Below the pieces are notes generated by a model. The model ran no database searches. It was not told the DNA's origin and was given only the letters and a program-made list of their open reading frames with translations. DNA of 64,000 nt, taken from assembly GCA_016630955.3 (NCBI GenBank), contig CM049992.1, positions 1 to 64,000 of the forward strand, written 5' to 3'. The stretch is from Didymella arachidicola. Taxonomy: Eukaryota; Ascomycota; Dothideomycetes; Pleosporales; Didymellaceae. Positions 1 through 9,335 of the stretch are shown piece by piece; position 1 is the first letter of the stretch; each line of letters starts with the position of its first letter. Made by a program: the position numbers and the translations under genes.

Positions 1-102
1 CCCTAACCCTAACCCTCAACCCTAACCCTAACCCTAACCCTAACCCTAACCCTAACCCTAACCCTAACCCTAACCCTAACCCTAACCCTAACCCTAACCC
101 TA
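1..102. repeat. Telomere, CCCTAA repeat tract
   Basis: About seventeen tandem CCCTAA units start at the first base, so the window begins at a chromosome end read from the C-rich strand. One unit near positions 13-19 is the 7-bp variant CCCTCAA. The tract ends abruptly at 102, where GC-rich subtelomeric sequence begins. Confidence 0.98.
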
Positions 103-104
103 TC

Positions 105-241
105 GACGGGTTGCCCTTCGGGCACCCTCTTTTCCCCTCTTACGGGCCCACCCCCCACCCCTTTACTCTTCTTAGTAATCCTTTCTAACGGGTTGCCCTT
201 CGGGCACCCTCCTTTCCCTTCTTACGGGCCTACCCCCCTAC
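105..241. repeat. GC-rich subtelomeric direct repeat pair
   Basis: Two near-identical copies of about 55 bp lie at roughly 105-163 and 187-241. Each contains an imperfect hairpin in which GGGTTGCCC and GGGCACCC pair around TTC, followed by a CTTACGGGCC block and a run of C. They are the first sequence inside the telomere. Function is unknown; placement suggests a telomere-associated repeat. Confidence 0.75.
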
Positions 242-1120
242 CCTCCCTAATACGCTTTTATTAATACCTTATTACAGCTTTACTACACTTTTTCTTTTCT
301 TCTCTTCTCTTAGTATCTTATTATTATAACCTTACTCTACTTTTTATTTCTTCTTTTTATCTTTAATTCTTCTACTACCTAATCTATTTATTCTCTTATA
401 TTATTTCTTAAACTTACTACTTATTCTTTTTTTTAATAATTATTACCTATTGTTTTTGTTATACCTACTACCTATTTTTTTATTATACCTAATACCTATT
501 GTTTTTGTTATACCTACTACCTATTTTTTTTATTATACCTAATACCTACTTTTTTTTATACCTACTACCTACTTTTTTTTTATACCTACTACCTACTTTT
601 TTTTATATCTACTACCTACTCTTCTCTTTTTCTAACCTATAATATCTTATTATAGCTTAGCCTTCTACTATATTCTACTATATCCTACTATATCCTACTA
701 TATTCTACTATATCCTACTATATTCTACTATATTCTACTATATTCTACTATACTTTACTATGCTTTTCCATACCTTACTACATCCTACTATATTTTACTA
801 CACTCTGCTACACTCTGCTATACTCTACTATACCTTACTATATTCTGCTATATTTTACTATACTCTGCTACACTCTACTATACTCTGCTACACTCTACTA
901 TACTCTGCTTCTTACTACGCTTTGCTATACCTTACTATACCTAACCCTACCCTACTACACCTTCCTATACCCTGCTACGCTCTGCTATATCTTGCTATAC
1001 TTTGCTATACCTTACTATACTCTATAATACCCTGCTACACTCTACTATACTCTGCTTTTTACTACGCTCTGTAATATCTTACTACACCCTACTACACTCT
1101 ACTATATCTTGCTATACTCT
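242..1120. repeat. Pyrimidine-rich degenerate tandem arrays
   Basis: This stretch is almost entirely C and T on the plus strand with periodic TA. Around 450-620 there are repeats of TATACCTACTACCTA followed by T runs. Around 665-760 there are 10-bp repeats of the type TATTCTACTA/TATCCTACTA. From 760 there are looser CTACACTCTG/CTATACTCTG units. Reading frames here encode only Leu/Tyr/Thr/Ser low complexity and are not genes. Confidence 0.8.
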
Positions 1121-1280
1121 GCTACACCCTACTATACCTTGCTACACCCTACTATACCTTGCTACACCCTACTATACCTTGCTACACCCTACTATACCTT
1201 GCTACACCCTACTATACCTTGCTACACCCTACTATACCTTGCTACACCCTACTATACCTTGCTACACCCTACTATACCTT
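1121..1280. repeat. 20-bp minisatellite, eight perfect copies
   Basis: Eight uninterrupted, identical copies of GCTACACCCTACTATACCTT run head to tail. The perfect identity contrasts with the degenerate arrays on the telomere side and suggests recent expansion or homogenisation. Part of the unit, ACCCTA, resembles a telomere repeat. Confidence 0.92.
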
Positions 1281-1543
1281 GCTACACCCTGCTATACTCT
1301 TCTCTCTTTCCCTTTGCTGCTCTACTCCTTGTAACACCTAAACGGCCCACTACCTACCCCCCCTTCTTCTCCTACTCACCCTAACCGCTCCGCTGCTTGT
1401 AACACCTAACGGGCCTACTGCCCACCCCCCCTTCTTCTGCCCCGGACGGCCTACCACCTCCCTACCCTGTTACTCTCTTGCTAATACCTTGTCACGGCTT
1501 TGCTACGCATATACACCTATTACTTCATCTATTCCCCTGCTTG
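1281..1543. other. Subtelomeric spacer with a diverged direct repeat
   Basis: C-rich spacer between the minisatellite and the 3' end of the helicase gene. It has two related segments near 1328-1370 and 1399-1436, each with a GTAACACCTAA-type block, a CGGCC/GGGCC block and a run of C followed by TTCTTCT. No gene is visible. Confidence 0.6.
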
Positions 1544-4500
1544 CTACTCTACTCTGCTACCCTCCTCTTCCTCTCCCTCTCGTCCCCACCCCTCCAACAC
1601 CAGCCTAATCGCCATCGCCATTGCGTTGCTAAACATCTGTCCCCAAATCTCTGACCTGTGCGGCTTTCCCAGCCACCCAGCGTACGCCTCGTCTCCCGTC
1701 TCTGCAAACCCCAGCTCTCCCATTGCCTGAATCCCACCCCTCGTCAACCGCGCTGCGAATGCCAGCGGCACCACCACGTTCGGCCACTGACACCGCTTGT
1801 CCATCCCTTCCCCAGTCGCGCAGTACTTCTGACTCACCCAGCACCGTCGACAGTTGTTCTTCACCGTCCGATCCCGCATCTTCACACGGAACTCATCTGC
1901 CTGCATCCCTGTTCCCCTTGCCCATGCCGTGCACTGCATCGCCCGGTGCCCTTTCCACTGCTCCTCTTCAGCCGTCGGGAACTCCTGCCTAACCATCCAG
2001 CAGATCGCACACCCCTCTCGCAGCTCTGTGAACCCTTCCTCCACCACCGCCCACTCCCGCGACCACTTCTCCTGCTCCTCTATCCACACCTCCTCTCCCT
2101 CTCCGCACCGGTCGCATCCCGCTGCCCCAATCTGCCCGCAGCTCTGCCCCCGCTCGTCCAGATACGAGCTCATCAGCTCTCGTCGACACCCGCTGCCGAT
2201 CAGAAACTGCCCCATCGCGAGCACCTCCATCTTCTCTCTCTCTCGCTCCATCACCTGCTCCACCTCCCCGTGCCCCACCAGCACCACCACATCGTATTGC
2301 TCTCCTCCTCGTCCCCCGCGTCCGCTTGCCTGAGCAAAGTCGCTCATGCTCCACGGTGTGCCTACGTGCAAGATGTACACGATGCCAGCAAAGTCCACTC
2401 CCGTCCCCAGCGCCGACGTCGCCACCATCATTCCGCCCCCCTCCACCCACTCCTGTAGCCGGTCTGCGCGATCCACCACCCCTGCGTGATAGTGTCCGCA
2501 GCCCAGCTCCGTCGCGAGCCGCTCGCACTGCACCTTGCTCTTGCAGTACACCACCCCCTTCTGTCCGCTCCGCCGCAGCTTCTCTGCCCACCGCTTGCAC
2601 ACGAACAGCGCCGTCTCCTCGAGCTTGTCGCGCTGACACCACGACACAAAGTACCGCGCGTTCGGCCGCACCGTGCTTGCTCTCACGTACGTTGCGTGAC
2701 GCACAAGCATGCTCGCCTCAAGCTCTCCCTCCTGCAGCGGCGGCAGCGTTGCTGTCAGCATCACCATCGGACTACCCAGCAGCCGCAAGTTCTTCATCGC
2801 CACCAGCTTCTCTCGCCAATTCCTCGCCGTGAACACCAGATGACACTCGTCAATCACCACCCTATGCAGCAGCCCCTTTCCTTTCAGCATCCGCGCGTAG
2901 CCAAGAAAGTTGCCAGTGCTTGTTATGTCGCCAGCTACGTCTGCACTGACTACCACCACAGATGCCGGGTTGTTCTCGCCGTGCTTCCACTCCATGCACT
3001 CGACGCCGCACTGCTGAATCCTCCTGACTAGATCTTCAATCAGCGCCCGGTACGGCACGACGACCACCGTTACCCCCGGCTCCTCCACGCAAGCCGGCAG
3101 CGTGAACAGCAAGCTCTTGCCTCCGCCCGTCGGAAGCACGACGATGAGCGGCGTCTGCTTCTCCAGCACCGCGTGCAAAGCCTGCTCCTGCTCCACCGAT
3201 CGAAAGCCAACATCTTGCTTGCCTAGCACCTGCTGCAGCCCCCTGTGTATCGCATCTGCTCGCGGGTCTGCAAACCGCACTTCTTTCTCTTTCGGCAGCC
3301 CAACAAGTGCCGACGACGTGCTGTTGCTCATCCGTCGCTTTGTCGTCCTGCTCGGCTCTACGGGCTTCGCTGCGCTCCCATCCACCCCTAAGAAGCGGTG
3401 CCATGCTGCGCTAAGCGGCCGGAACGCATCAACGGACCGCACGCTGAGATGCTTCACGATATCCATCGGCACGCTGTAGTTGCCTACCCCCATTGCGGTT
3501 GTGCGTGAGTTCTGCAGCTCAAGAACGTCTTCGCCATCGTCGTCCACTTCCGCCTCTTCTGTCTCGCCAACGTCGTCCTGATAGCCCCTGCTGAACGACT
3601 CTCCCACCTTGACTCGCCCAATACCTACTGCCGTGTGTCGGTACTCTAGCGTGTGCAGCACCACGCCCAGCCTCTTCCCTGTCTCGCGCTTCAGCACCCT
3701 CGTGAGCCGGCCGGTGTCCCACGCGCCCTGCGCGTCTTGCCACACGTAGTCGCTGTAGCTGCCGCTTAGCACCTGCAGCGTTAGATACTCGCGGAACGGC
3801 TGTACGTAGACCAAGTACACCGCCATCACCTGCCCTAGCTGCGGCGGCAAGAACCGCGGCACAATCTTCGGCTTGTCCCACTGCGACTGCGACTTGTGAT
3901 AGCGGACCACTGTCATCACCTGCCCGTCCACGACGAAGATGTTGCGGTCCTGCAGTACGCCGTTGCGGTGCCGAATCGTCGTGATCTCGGACCCACGCCC
4001 GGGCTGTCCTGACGTGATGTGCACGCTGCAGAGCAGTAGTTCCAAGAAGCGATCCATCTGTCGCATGTACTGCCGCACCGCCTTGACGCTCCACTGCCCG
4101 TCCGCACGCTTCAATCGCAGCCCGCCCGCTGTAGTCATCGCTCTCCTAAGCATCCAAACCAGCCCGCCTTGCAGTTTGTTGCCCGGAGCGTCGACAAACG
4201 ACGTGCGTCGTTTTGTGAACGTGACGTCGTCAACTACTTGCTTCAAATCAACGGTAACCCGCTCTTCCTCGCCGTCCACCCAGCACAGCTCCCACAGCAT
4301 CTGCTCTGTTTCAGCCAGCAAGTCCTGCGCCATCTTGCAGAAGCGGCGGATGACGATCGGTCGGCCGTTCAGATAGAACGTCTGCTTGTCCTCTGACCAG
4401 TATGCGTTGCCTGAGTTGCCGGCCGTCAGTCCAATGTGCTTGCCGTACGCCAGCATGCTGATCATCTCGCTCATTGGGCTGAACGTGCCGTCTGCTAGCT

Positions 4501-5911
4501 GCTTGTGCCGCGTTGCCAGAAAGTTGTCGCGGTCTTCTTCTGTCTGCGTGTCGCGCTGCCCTCCTGGGAGCAGCTTCTCTAGAGCGAGCACCCGCACGCA
4601 GTACACCATCCCCGCCAGCATGTACGAGTAGTTCTTTGCGGTCCGCAAGCGGCCCGTGTCTACATCAATCCCAAGCACCGCCAGAAACTGAATCAAACCA
4701 GTAGACAACGCCACGGGATGATACGTCGTGAAGATGAACGAGCTGATAGACGCAAGAAGCGCCTCCGTCTGAGCGCCTCTGTCGTCGCCATTCAGCGCGT
4801 CCCACAGCCTGATCGCACACAACTTCTGCTCAGCTGTCCACGTAAAGAGCTCGCGCGTGTCCTTCATCATGTCTGGTGCCTGTTGACTGCGTGTCCTGCG
4901 CCGGGGCTGCGGGCTGTCGTCGTCAGCCTCACTGCCTTCCGCCTCGTCTTCGCTGTCTTCGTCGCTGCTCGACGCCGCACTGCTTTCTGATCGAGCAGCT
5001 GTGTCGCGTTGCTGTCGGAAACGCATAACCTGCTGCTCTTCATCTCCTAGCACGCGTAGATAGAAGCAGACAAACCTCACTATATAGCTTGCGTACACAG
5101 CCTGACTCTCTGGGTTCTGCAGTCGCCCCAACGGCCGCACGTCGATCTCGCTCTGCTTTGCGCTCCGCAGCCAGCGCCTGAGTTCTTGCGGAAGCGTAGC
5201 CAATCCCTTGACGCTTCTCTCAATCAGTCCCTCTGCAAGCTGAGCAGCTAGCTTGAGCTTGTGCTCGCTCCGATCGGGAGCCCGGGCTTGATGGGCCAGA
5301 TGAACAAGATTTCGATCCTTGAAGAACTCTAACCAGCCTGTCCGCTTAAACCAGCCTGTCTTGTCTGTCTTTGCAGCCTCTTCAAGTGTTTGAAGCTCTT
5401 CTTCGACTTCTTGTTGTGTCAGTTTATACTCGGCAAGCTGCCTCTGAACTGCAACTTCGACGTCGTCGTTTAGAGCATTTTCGGCTACAGCTACATCAAC
5501 AACAAAATATCGCTGTAAAACCCCTGTGCGGAAAAAGCTCTGTACTTTGACAGTGTGATAGAGCGCGCCTTTTTCTCCTAGCCAAGCTTGCTGGTGATCT
5601 TTCTTACAGTGCATGCGCATTGTGTCCTTGTTGATAGTGATGAAGCTGCATGTCTTGCACTGCAGCCCGTCTAGCGGCTTCCCAAGCTCTTCTATCGGTC
5701 GCGCCGGCTCATCTGGAAGCTCAACGTCTGCTGCGTCAATCAGCGCGAATTGATTGAAGCGTTCAACAACTTGTTTTCGAGTTGCAGCGGGCACGCTGTG
5801 ATGCTGCAAGAGATGCGTGTTGAGATTAACAACAGCAGTGTGATGCTCCCTGCATACTAAGACGCTGTAGTCTTCTAGAAAACAGTGAACATTGTCGCAG
5901 GTTAGAAGTGG
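1544..5911 (-). CDS. Telomere-linked RecQ-type helicase with zinc finger and recombinase-like domain
   Basis: A frame open for over 1,450 codons, read toward the telomere. Numbering starts at the TTG at 5809. Order of parts: C2H2-like finger (C51, C54, H67, H72) of the OrsD/DUF3505 type; a region with R605, K639, H719, R724-H725 and Y778 resembling tyrosine recombinase boxes; then a complete superfamily 2 helicase with Walker A GGGKS at 895-899, DECH at 987-990, a TAT motif, and a QASGRGGRGG motif VI near 1160-1169. A four-Cys RecQ-type zinc site follows (C1208, C1224, C1232, C1235). Further Cys/His pairs lie at 1267-1340. Position and architecture match fungal telomere-linked helicases. No ATG fits: the frame is open up to a TAG at 5912-5914, and the paralogue shows homology across this extension, so the true start is probably in an upstream exon. 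The recombinase reading is inference; the helicase is secure. Confidence 0.85.
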   Translation of the reverse strand, partial: PLLTCDNVHCFLEDYSVLVCREHHTAVVNLNTHLLQHHSVPAATRKQVVERFNQFALIDAADVELPDEPARPIEELGKPLDGLQCKTCSFITINKDTMRMHCKKDHQQAWLGEKGALYHTVKVQSFFRTGVLQRYFVVDVAVAENALNDDVEVAVQRQLAEYKLTQQEVEEELQTLEEAAKTDKTGWFKRTGWLEFFKDRNLVHLAHQARAPDRSEHKLKLAAQLAEGLIERSVKGLATLPQELRRWLRSAKQSEIDVRPLGRLQNPESQAVYASYIVRFVCFYLRVLGDEEQQVMRFRQQRDTAARSESSAASSSDEDSEDEAEGSEADDDSPQPRRRTRSQQAPDMMKDTRELFTWTAEQKLCAIRLWDALNGDDRGAQTEALLASISSFIFTTYHPVALSTGLIQFLAVLGIDVDTGRLRTAKNYSYMLAGMVYCVRVLALEKLLPGGQRDTQTEEDRDNFLATRHKQLADGTFSPMSEMISMLAYGKHIGLTAGNSGNAYWSEDKQTFYLNGRPIVIRRFCKMAQDLLAETEQMLWELCWVDGEEERVTVDLKQVVDDVTFTKRRTSFVDAPGNKLQGGLVWMLRRAMTTAGGLRLKRADGQWSVKAVRQYMRQMDRFLELLLCSVHITSGQPGRGSEITTIRHRNGVLQDRNIFVVDGQVMTVVRYHKSQSQWDKPKIVPRFLPPQLGQVMAVYLVYVQPFREYLTLQVLSGSYSDYVWQDAQGAWDTGRLTRVLKRETGKRLGVVLHTLEYRHTAVGIGRVKVGESFSRGYQDDVGETEEAEVDDDGEDVLELQNSRTTAMGVGNYSVPMDIVKHLSVRSVDAFRPLSAAWHRFLGVDGSAAKPVEPSRTTKRRMSNSTSSALVGLPKEKEVRFADPRADAIHRGLQQVLGKQDVGFRSVEQEQALHAVLEKQTPLIVVLPTGGGKSLLFTLPACVEEPGVTVVVVPYRALIEDLVRRIQQCGVECMEWKHGENNPASVVVVSADVAGDITSTGNFLGYARMLKGKGLLHRVVIDECHLVFTARNWREKLVAMKNLRLLGSPMVMLTATLPPLQEGELEASMLVRHATYVRASTVRPNARYFVSWCQRDKLEETALFVCKRWAEKLRRSGQKGVVYCKSKVQCERLATELGCGHYHAGVVDRADRLQEWVEGGGMMVATSALGTGVDFAGIVYILHVGTPWSMSDFAQASGRGGRGGEQYDVVVLVGHGEVEQVMEREREKMEVLAMGQFLIGSGCRRELMSSYLDERGQSCGQIGAAGCDRCGEGEEVWIEEQEKWSREWAVVEEGFTELREGCAICWMVRQEFPTAEEEQWKGHRAMQCTAWARGTGMQADEFRVKMRDRTVKNNCRRCWVSQKYCATGEGMDKRCQWPNVVVPLAFAARLTRGGIQAMGELGFAETGDEAYAGWLGKPHRSEIWGQMFSNAMAMAIRLVLEGWGREGEEEEGSRVE

Positions 5912-6002
5912 CTAAGTCACTATTAAGGTAATTTATATATTATTGAATTACTATAGTTGTTAGTACACTTTACATGCAGAGGACGTGTTTAGTTACAGAA
6001 CA

Positions 6003-9000
6003 CTAAACGACTATAAAGTATTTCTGCAGACCACCTGTTCGGAAGAAGCTCTGTACCTTCACTGAATTATACAACTGGCTCTTGTCGCCTAACCAAGCAA
6101 GTTTATGATCTCGGTTGCAGTGCATCCGAATCTGATCTTTGCTAACAGTGATATACCCGCATGCTCTGCACTCTAGCCCAGCAAGTGGCTTACCAAGCTG
6201 TTCTATAGCCTGCGTGGGCTCTTTAGGCAGCTCTATCTTGCTTGGAGCCACTGGTTCAAGGCGACTAAAACAGTCAACAACCTGTCTTCGTACTGAAGCA
6301 GGCACTTTGTGGTGCTGCAACATATGGCGGTCAAGACTCATAACTGCGGTATGATGTTGCTTGCATACGAAGACCTTGAAGTCTTCTAAAAAGCAGAACA
6401 CATCTGCGCAGTTACTTAACGATACTTGTGAGCCCCTCTTACGATACCGGAGCGTTCCATTGGGGTCTTCGCCCCCTTGGTTTGTTAGCGCTCGTTGGGA
6501 GGCAGCTTTGCAGAGTTTTTGCATCTTGTGCTCATGCTCTAGGGCGGCAAGATCTGCTCGTAAAGCATCAATCTTTTGCTGTATTGGACTTATACTCTCA
6601 TCTGAGTCGCGCCTTCGCTTCCGCGGTCGCTCATTCTCGCCAGCGGCCGATGCCTCGATCTGCGATACTGTGCTCTCTTCGGGTACTTCAAGTGTTTGTG
6701 TAGTCCTATTAGTCAAGAACGCATCATCCTTTGGTGGCAGAAACATTGAATGCTCTACTGGAGCTTCTGGTAAACTTCTGTTTGCACTAAAGCTGAGAAT
6801 AGCCTGATCTGTGCTTTGTCTGTCGACACCCAGAAATTGATGCCATACCTTACTGACTTCGAGGTATCGTTCTAATAACTCAGGTTGCAGCTTGGCAGGA
6901 TAGGCACGATCCAAAGCGTACGCGCCAGCATGGGTAGCTGGATTATGTCCTGTCTGGAAAGAGAGAAGTCGTAATAGTCCATCGCGATCCCTCGGAGTGT
7001 GAGGATCAAAAGGCTGGGCAATATCTAGAAGATGCTTCTTGCTAATAGCTACTGCAATCTGGCGATACATTTGAAAATGGAGCAGTATCGGGCATTCTGG
7101 TGTGGATTGCTGCAGGAGCTTCGAGCAGACTGATGAGCTGAAACACGACACAGGTGTGTCGTACGCAGTGAACAAGTGCGGATTGGTTGGAACGCTTGTG
7201 TTGACAAGCTTTAGTTGTCGGCTAAGGAAATCGCTGAATGGTCTGATGTATGCGAGGTAAAGGAACAGGCACCTCTCTACTGATGAGCAGGGAACTCGAA
7301 CAACAAAAAAAGAGTTGTTCGAGTTCTGGCTAGCTTTATTGTACGAAAAGACTAGCAAGATCCGGCCCTGGCAAATGAAGATGTTGCGTTGCACTGCGGC
7401 AGTGTCTGCCCAGCGCAGAACCCGAAGCTCCTCTCCTCTAGCAGGCATTCCGCTGGTCACATGGATACTACTGAACAGTACTTCGACCATGTTGTTATAT
7501 TGTTTCAGGTAGGACATTGCTTTCTCTCGGCCTCTGCCTTGTAGGGAGAACCCCCTCCCTTCTTTAGAGAAGGCTCTTCGGCTCAAATGCTTAAAGCTAG
7601 TCTGTAGCTGATTTGCTGGCTCTTGCAGGAACGAATAACCTGGGCGGTGCCTTGATAGATCCTCTTTTAAGGTATGGAGATCTACCTTAGGCCACCAGTC
7701 AAACATGAGGTCTCGCGTGATTCTTTCAAGTCTAGCAAGGAGGCAGTGGATTGTATAGCGGAATTCATGCATAGAGATGCGAGAACCAGCGATGTCTAGG
7801 GTCTGACCATCGAGGGACCAAGATAGGTTGGTGCGTGGTCCTTCGCGTTTGGCAATGGCTCTGCCGTGCTGCAAACGCTCAATCAGGTAGCCCATAGGTG
7901 AGAGACTGCCGCGTTGGAGGTATGCTGGGCGAATCTCTACACAGAGACGTTTGCCCTGATCAGCATAGGCTGCTCGTGCTGGCCAGAGAACATCAAGGGT
8001 AGTGTACCCTCGCAGCGGCAAGGCGTACTCGAGAATAATAAGTCTACCAATCCACAGTAGAGCTGATAGGTACGGTGTGTAGTCGTAAGCTGTACGGTAT
8101 GCCAACTCGTACGGATGGATACCCAGCACACCAGAGAAGTGGACAATTGCTTTGCCTTCCAATATGCCGTCTGTGGACACATCCGTCCAAAATAGCACGA
8201 GCAGCTGAAAGACGGTTTCTGATAAACGGGAAGAGAACGTAGGCTCTGCCTTACTGAATCCTTTTGTGGACAGATCTGACCAGACAGATTTCACGATATC
8301 CGCCTGTGCGTCCGACAGCTGAAGCCCATATACCTCGCTTAAGCTTTGATTGAGCTTCTGACATACCTGCCATGATCGGAATACATAGCACAGAAAGCGG
8401 TTTAGGAAGGAGCGGTACCTAGCTTTCGTAGCGTCTCGTTGAGGTAGCTCGAAGGGATACGCGTAGAAGTGTGACCCCCAGCTTCGCAGCCAGCAGCGCA
8501 AGACTCGCGGAGTTTGTTCTAATGTTTCCTCGCAGCGATCAAGCACGAGATGAACAATTTCTGATAGTTGTCTTAGTTTTGACTCTGTAGCTGCGGAGCT
8601 GATCCACTCCACGCTGTTCCAGGTGCCGAGGTGAATAGCTTCACCGGTAGAAGTGGCCAACCTAGAAGTAGCAATAATCAGATGGAGCGGCTTTTGGGCA
8701 AACCACCGCGTCCAACCACAACCGCGCAGCCAGTCGGTTTTCTCGTCATGCTCAAGCTCGTTGCTTAGGGCCATCAGTTCTTGATCTTGCTGTAAGAGCC
8801 TAGCTTCCTCCTCGGCTTCCATCAGCAGAAGAGCGGCGGTCGCAGGGTCGTCTGACACGGATCCGTCCTGGCTTGATCTTCTTCTGCTTTGAATTGTGTG
8901 TGTAGCGTGTGCTACCCTCCAGGTACCTCCCACGTTTCGCCTGATAGGAGACCATCGCTGGACGAAGCAGAATAGATCATTGCGCGTCCTCTGCCCCCTA

Positions 9001-9335
9001 CTGCACTGCGTCTTCCGAAAATGCAGCAGCATTGTATCCCAACTACAAGTTGTCAAGTCGCACTGCGGACAGGAGTAGCCTCGCTCGGGTGGCGCTAGGA
9101 AATCTAAGCTAGAAGAGTTATTTGCACGAGGGACAACGTCTGCATCAATCTGCGATACAGGAAGTCCTTTATACTGAGAAAGGATAATTTCGCATATGGA
9201 CGATCGAGTTTTGTGGTAGTGGCGGAGGTGGTAACGGAGCGTCTTGTAGGGTATAACGCTTCTACATGGGGTGCACAACAGGTGTCCATGTTCTGGCAGA
9301 TAGGAGATAATGTTTGGCACTTCGGGTTCTGCAGG
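6003..9335 (-). CDS. Paralogue of the helicase N-terminal half: zinc fingers plus recombinase-like domain
   Basis: A protein of at least 1,105 residues (numbered from the GTG at 9320), with no helicase. N-terminal Cys/His fingers lie at about 16-36 and 84-106. The middle aligns with the neighbouring helicase, including the shared GSLSPM/GTFSPM block. It keeps a full set of recombinase-like residues: R628, K662, H748, R753, then QTGH (H792) and Y801. A basic and coiled-coil stretch follows (RKRRR near 910). The C-terminus repeats the finger domain that begins the helicase gene and stops just after LQKYFIVV, where the helicase continues. It therefore looks like one module plus a truncated start of the next. 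No ATG is available: the frame opens after a TAG at about 9336, so an upstream exon is likely. Family placement (OrsD/DUF3505-like) is from recall; the recombinase reading is inference. Confidence 0.65.
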   Translation of the reverse strand, partial: PAEPEVPNIISYLPEHGHLLCTPCRSVIPYKTLRYHLRHYHKTRSSICEIILSQYKGLPVSQIDADVVPRANNSSSLDFLAPPERGYSCPQCDLTTCSWDTMLLHFRKTQCSRGQRTRNDLFCFVQRWSPIRRNVGGTWRVAHATHTIQSRRRSSQDGSVSDDPATAALLLMEAEEEARLLQQDQELMALSNELEHDEKTDWLRGCGWTRWFAQKPLHLIIATSRLATSTGEAIHLGTWNSVEWISSAATESKLRQLSEIVHLVLDRCEETLEQTPRVLRCWLRSWGSHFYAYPFELPQRDATKARYRSFLNRFLCYVFRSWQVCQKLNQSLSEVYGLQLSDAQADIVKSVWSDLSTKGFSKAEPTFSSRLSETVFQLLVLFWTDVSTDGILEGKAIVHFSGVLGIHPYELAYRTAYDYTPYLSALLWIGRLIILEYALPLRGYTTLDVLWPARAAYADQGKRLCVEIRPAYLQRGSLSPMGYLIERLQHGRAIAKREGPRTNLSWSLDGQTLDIAGSRISMHEFRYTIHCLLARLERITRDLMFDWWPKVDLHTLKEDLSRHRPGYSFLQEPANQLQTSFKHLSRRAFSKEGRGFSLQGRGREKAMSYLKQYNNMVEVLFSSIHVTSGMPARGEELRVLRWADTAAVQRNIFICQGRILLVFSYNKASQNSNNSFFVVRVPCSSVERCLFLYLAYIRPFSDFLSRQLKLVNTSVPTNPHLFTAYDTPVSCFSSSVCSKLLQQSTPECPILLHFQMYRQIAVAISKKHLLDIAQPFDPHTPRDRDGLLRLLSFQTGHNPATHAGAYALDRAYPAKLQPELLERYLEVSKVWHQFLGVDRQSTDQAILSFSANRSLPEAPVEHSMFLPPKDDAFLTNRTTQTLEVPEESTVSQIEASAAGENERPRKRRRDSDESISPIQQKIDALRADLAALEHEHKMQKLCKAASQRALTNQGGEDPNGTLRYRKRGSQVSLSNCADVFCFLEDFKVFVCKQHHTAVMSLDRHMLQHHKVPASVRRQVVDCFSRLEPVAPSKIELPKEPTQAIEQLGKPLAGLECRACGYITVSKDQIRMHCNRDHKLAWLGDKSQLYNSVKVQSFFRTGGLQKYFIVV

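Noticed and set aside
1121..1280. Regular 20-bp repeat considered as a CRISPR array
   Set aside because: The units are contiguous without spacers and lie in a eukaryotic subtelomere.
760..1384. Several plus-strand frames of 60-110 codons, Leu/Tyr/Thr-rich
   Set aside because: They are translations of the pyrimidine-rich tandem arrays and minisatellite; every frame of a stop-free repeat stays open.
6003..9335. Considered a Starship captain (DUF3435)
   Set aside because: The finger domains and overall layout fit the telomere-linked OrsD/DUF3505-type proteins better, and no cargo or Starship boundary is visible.
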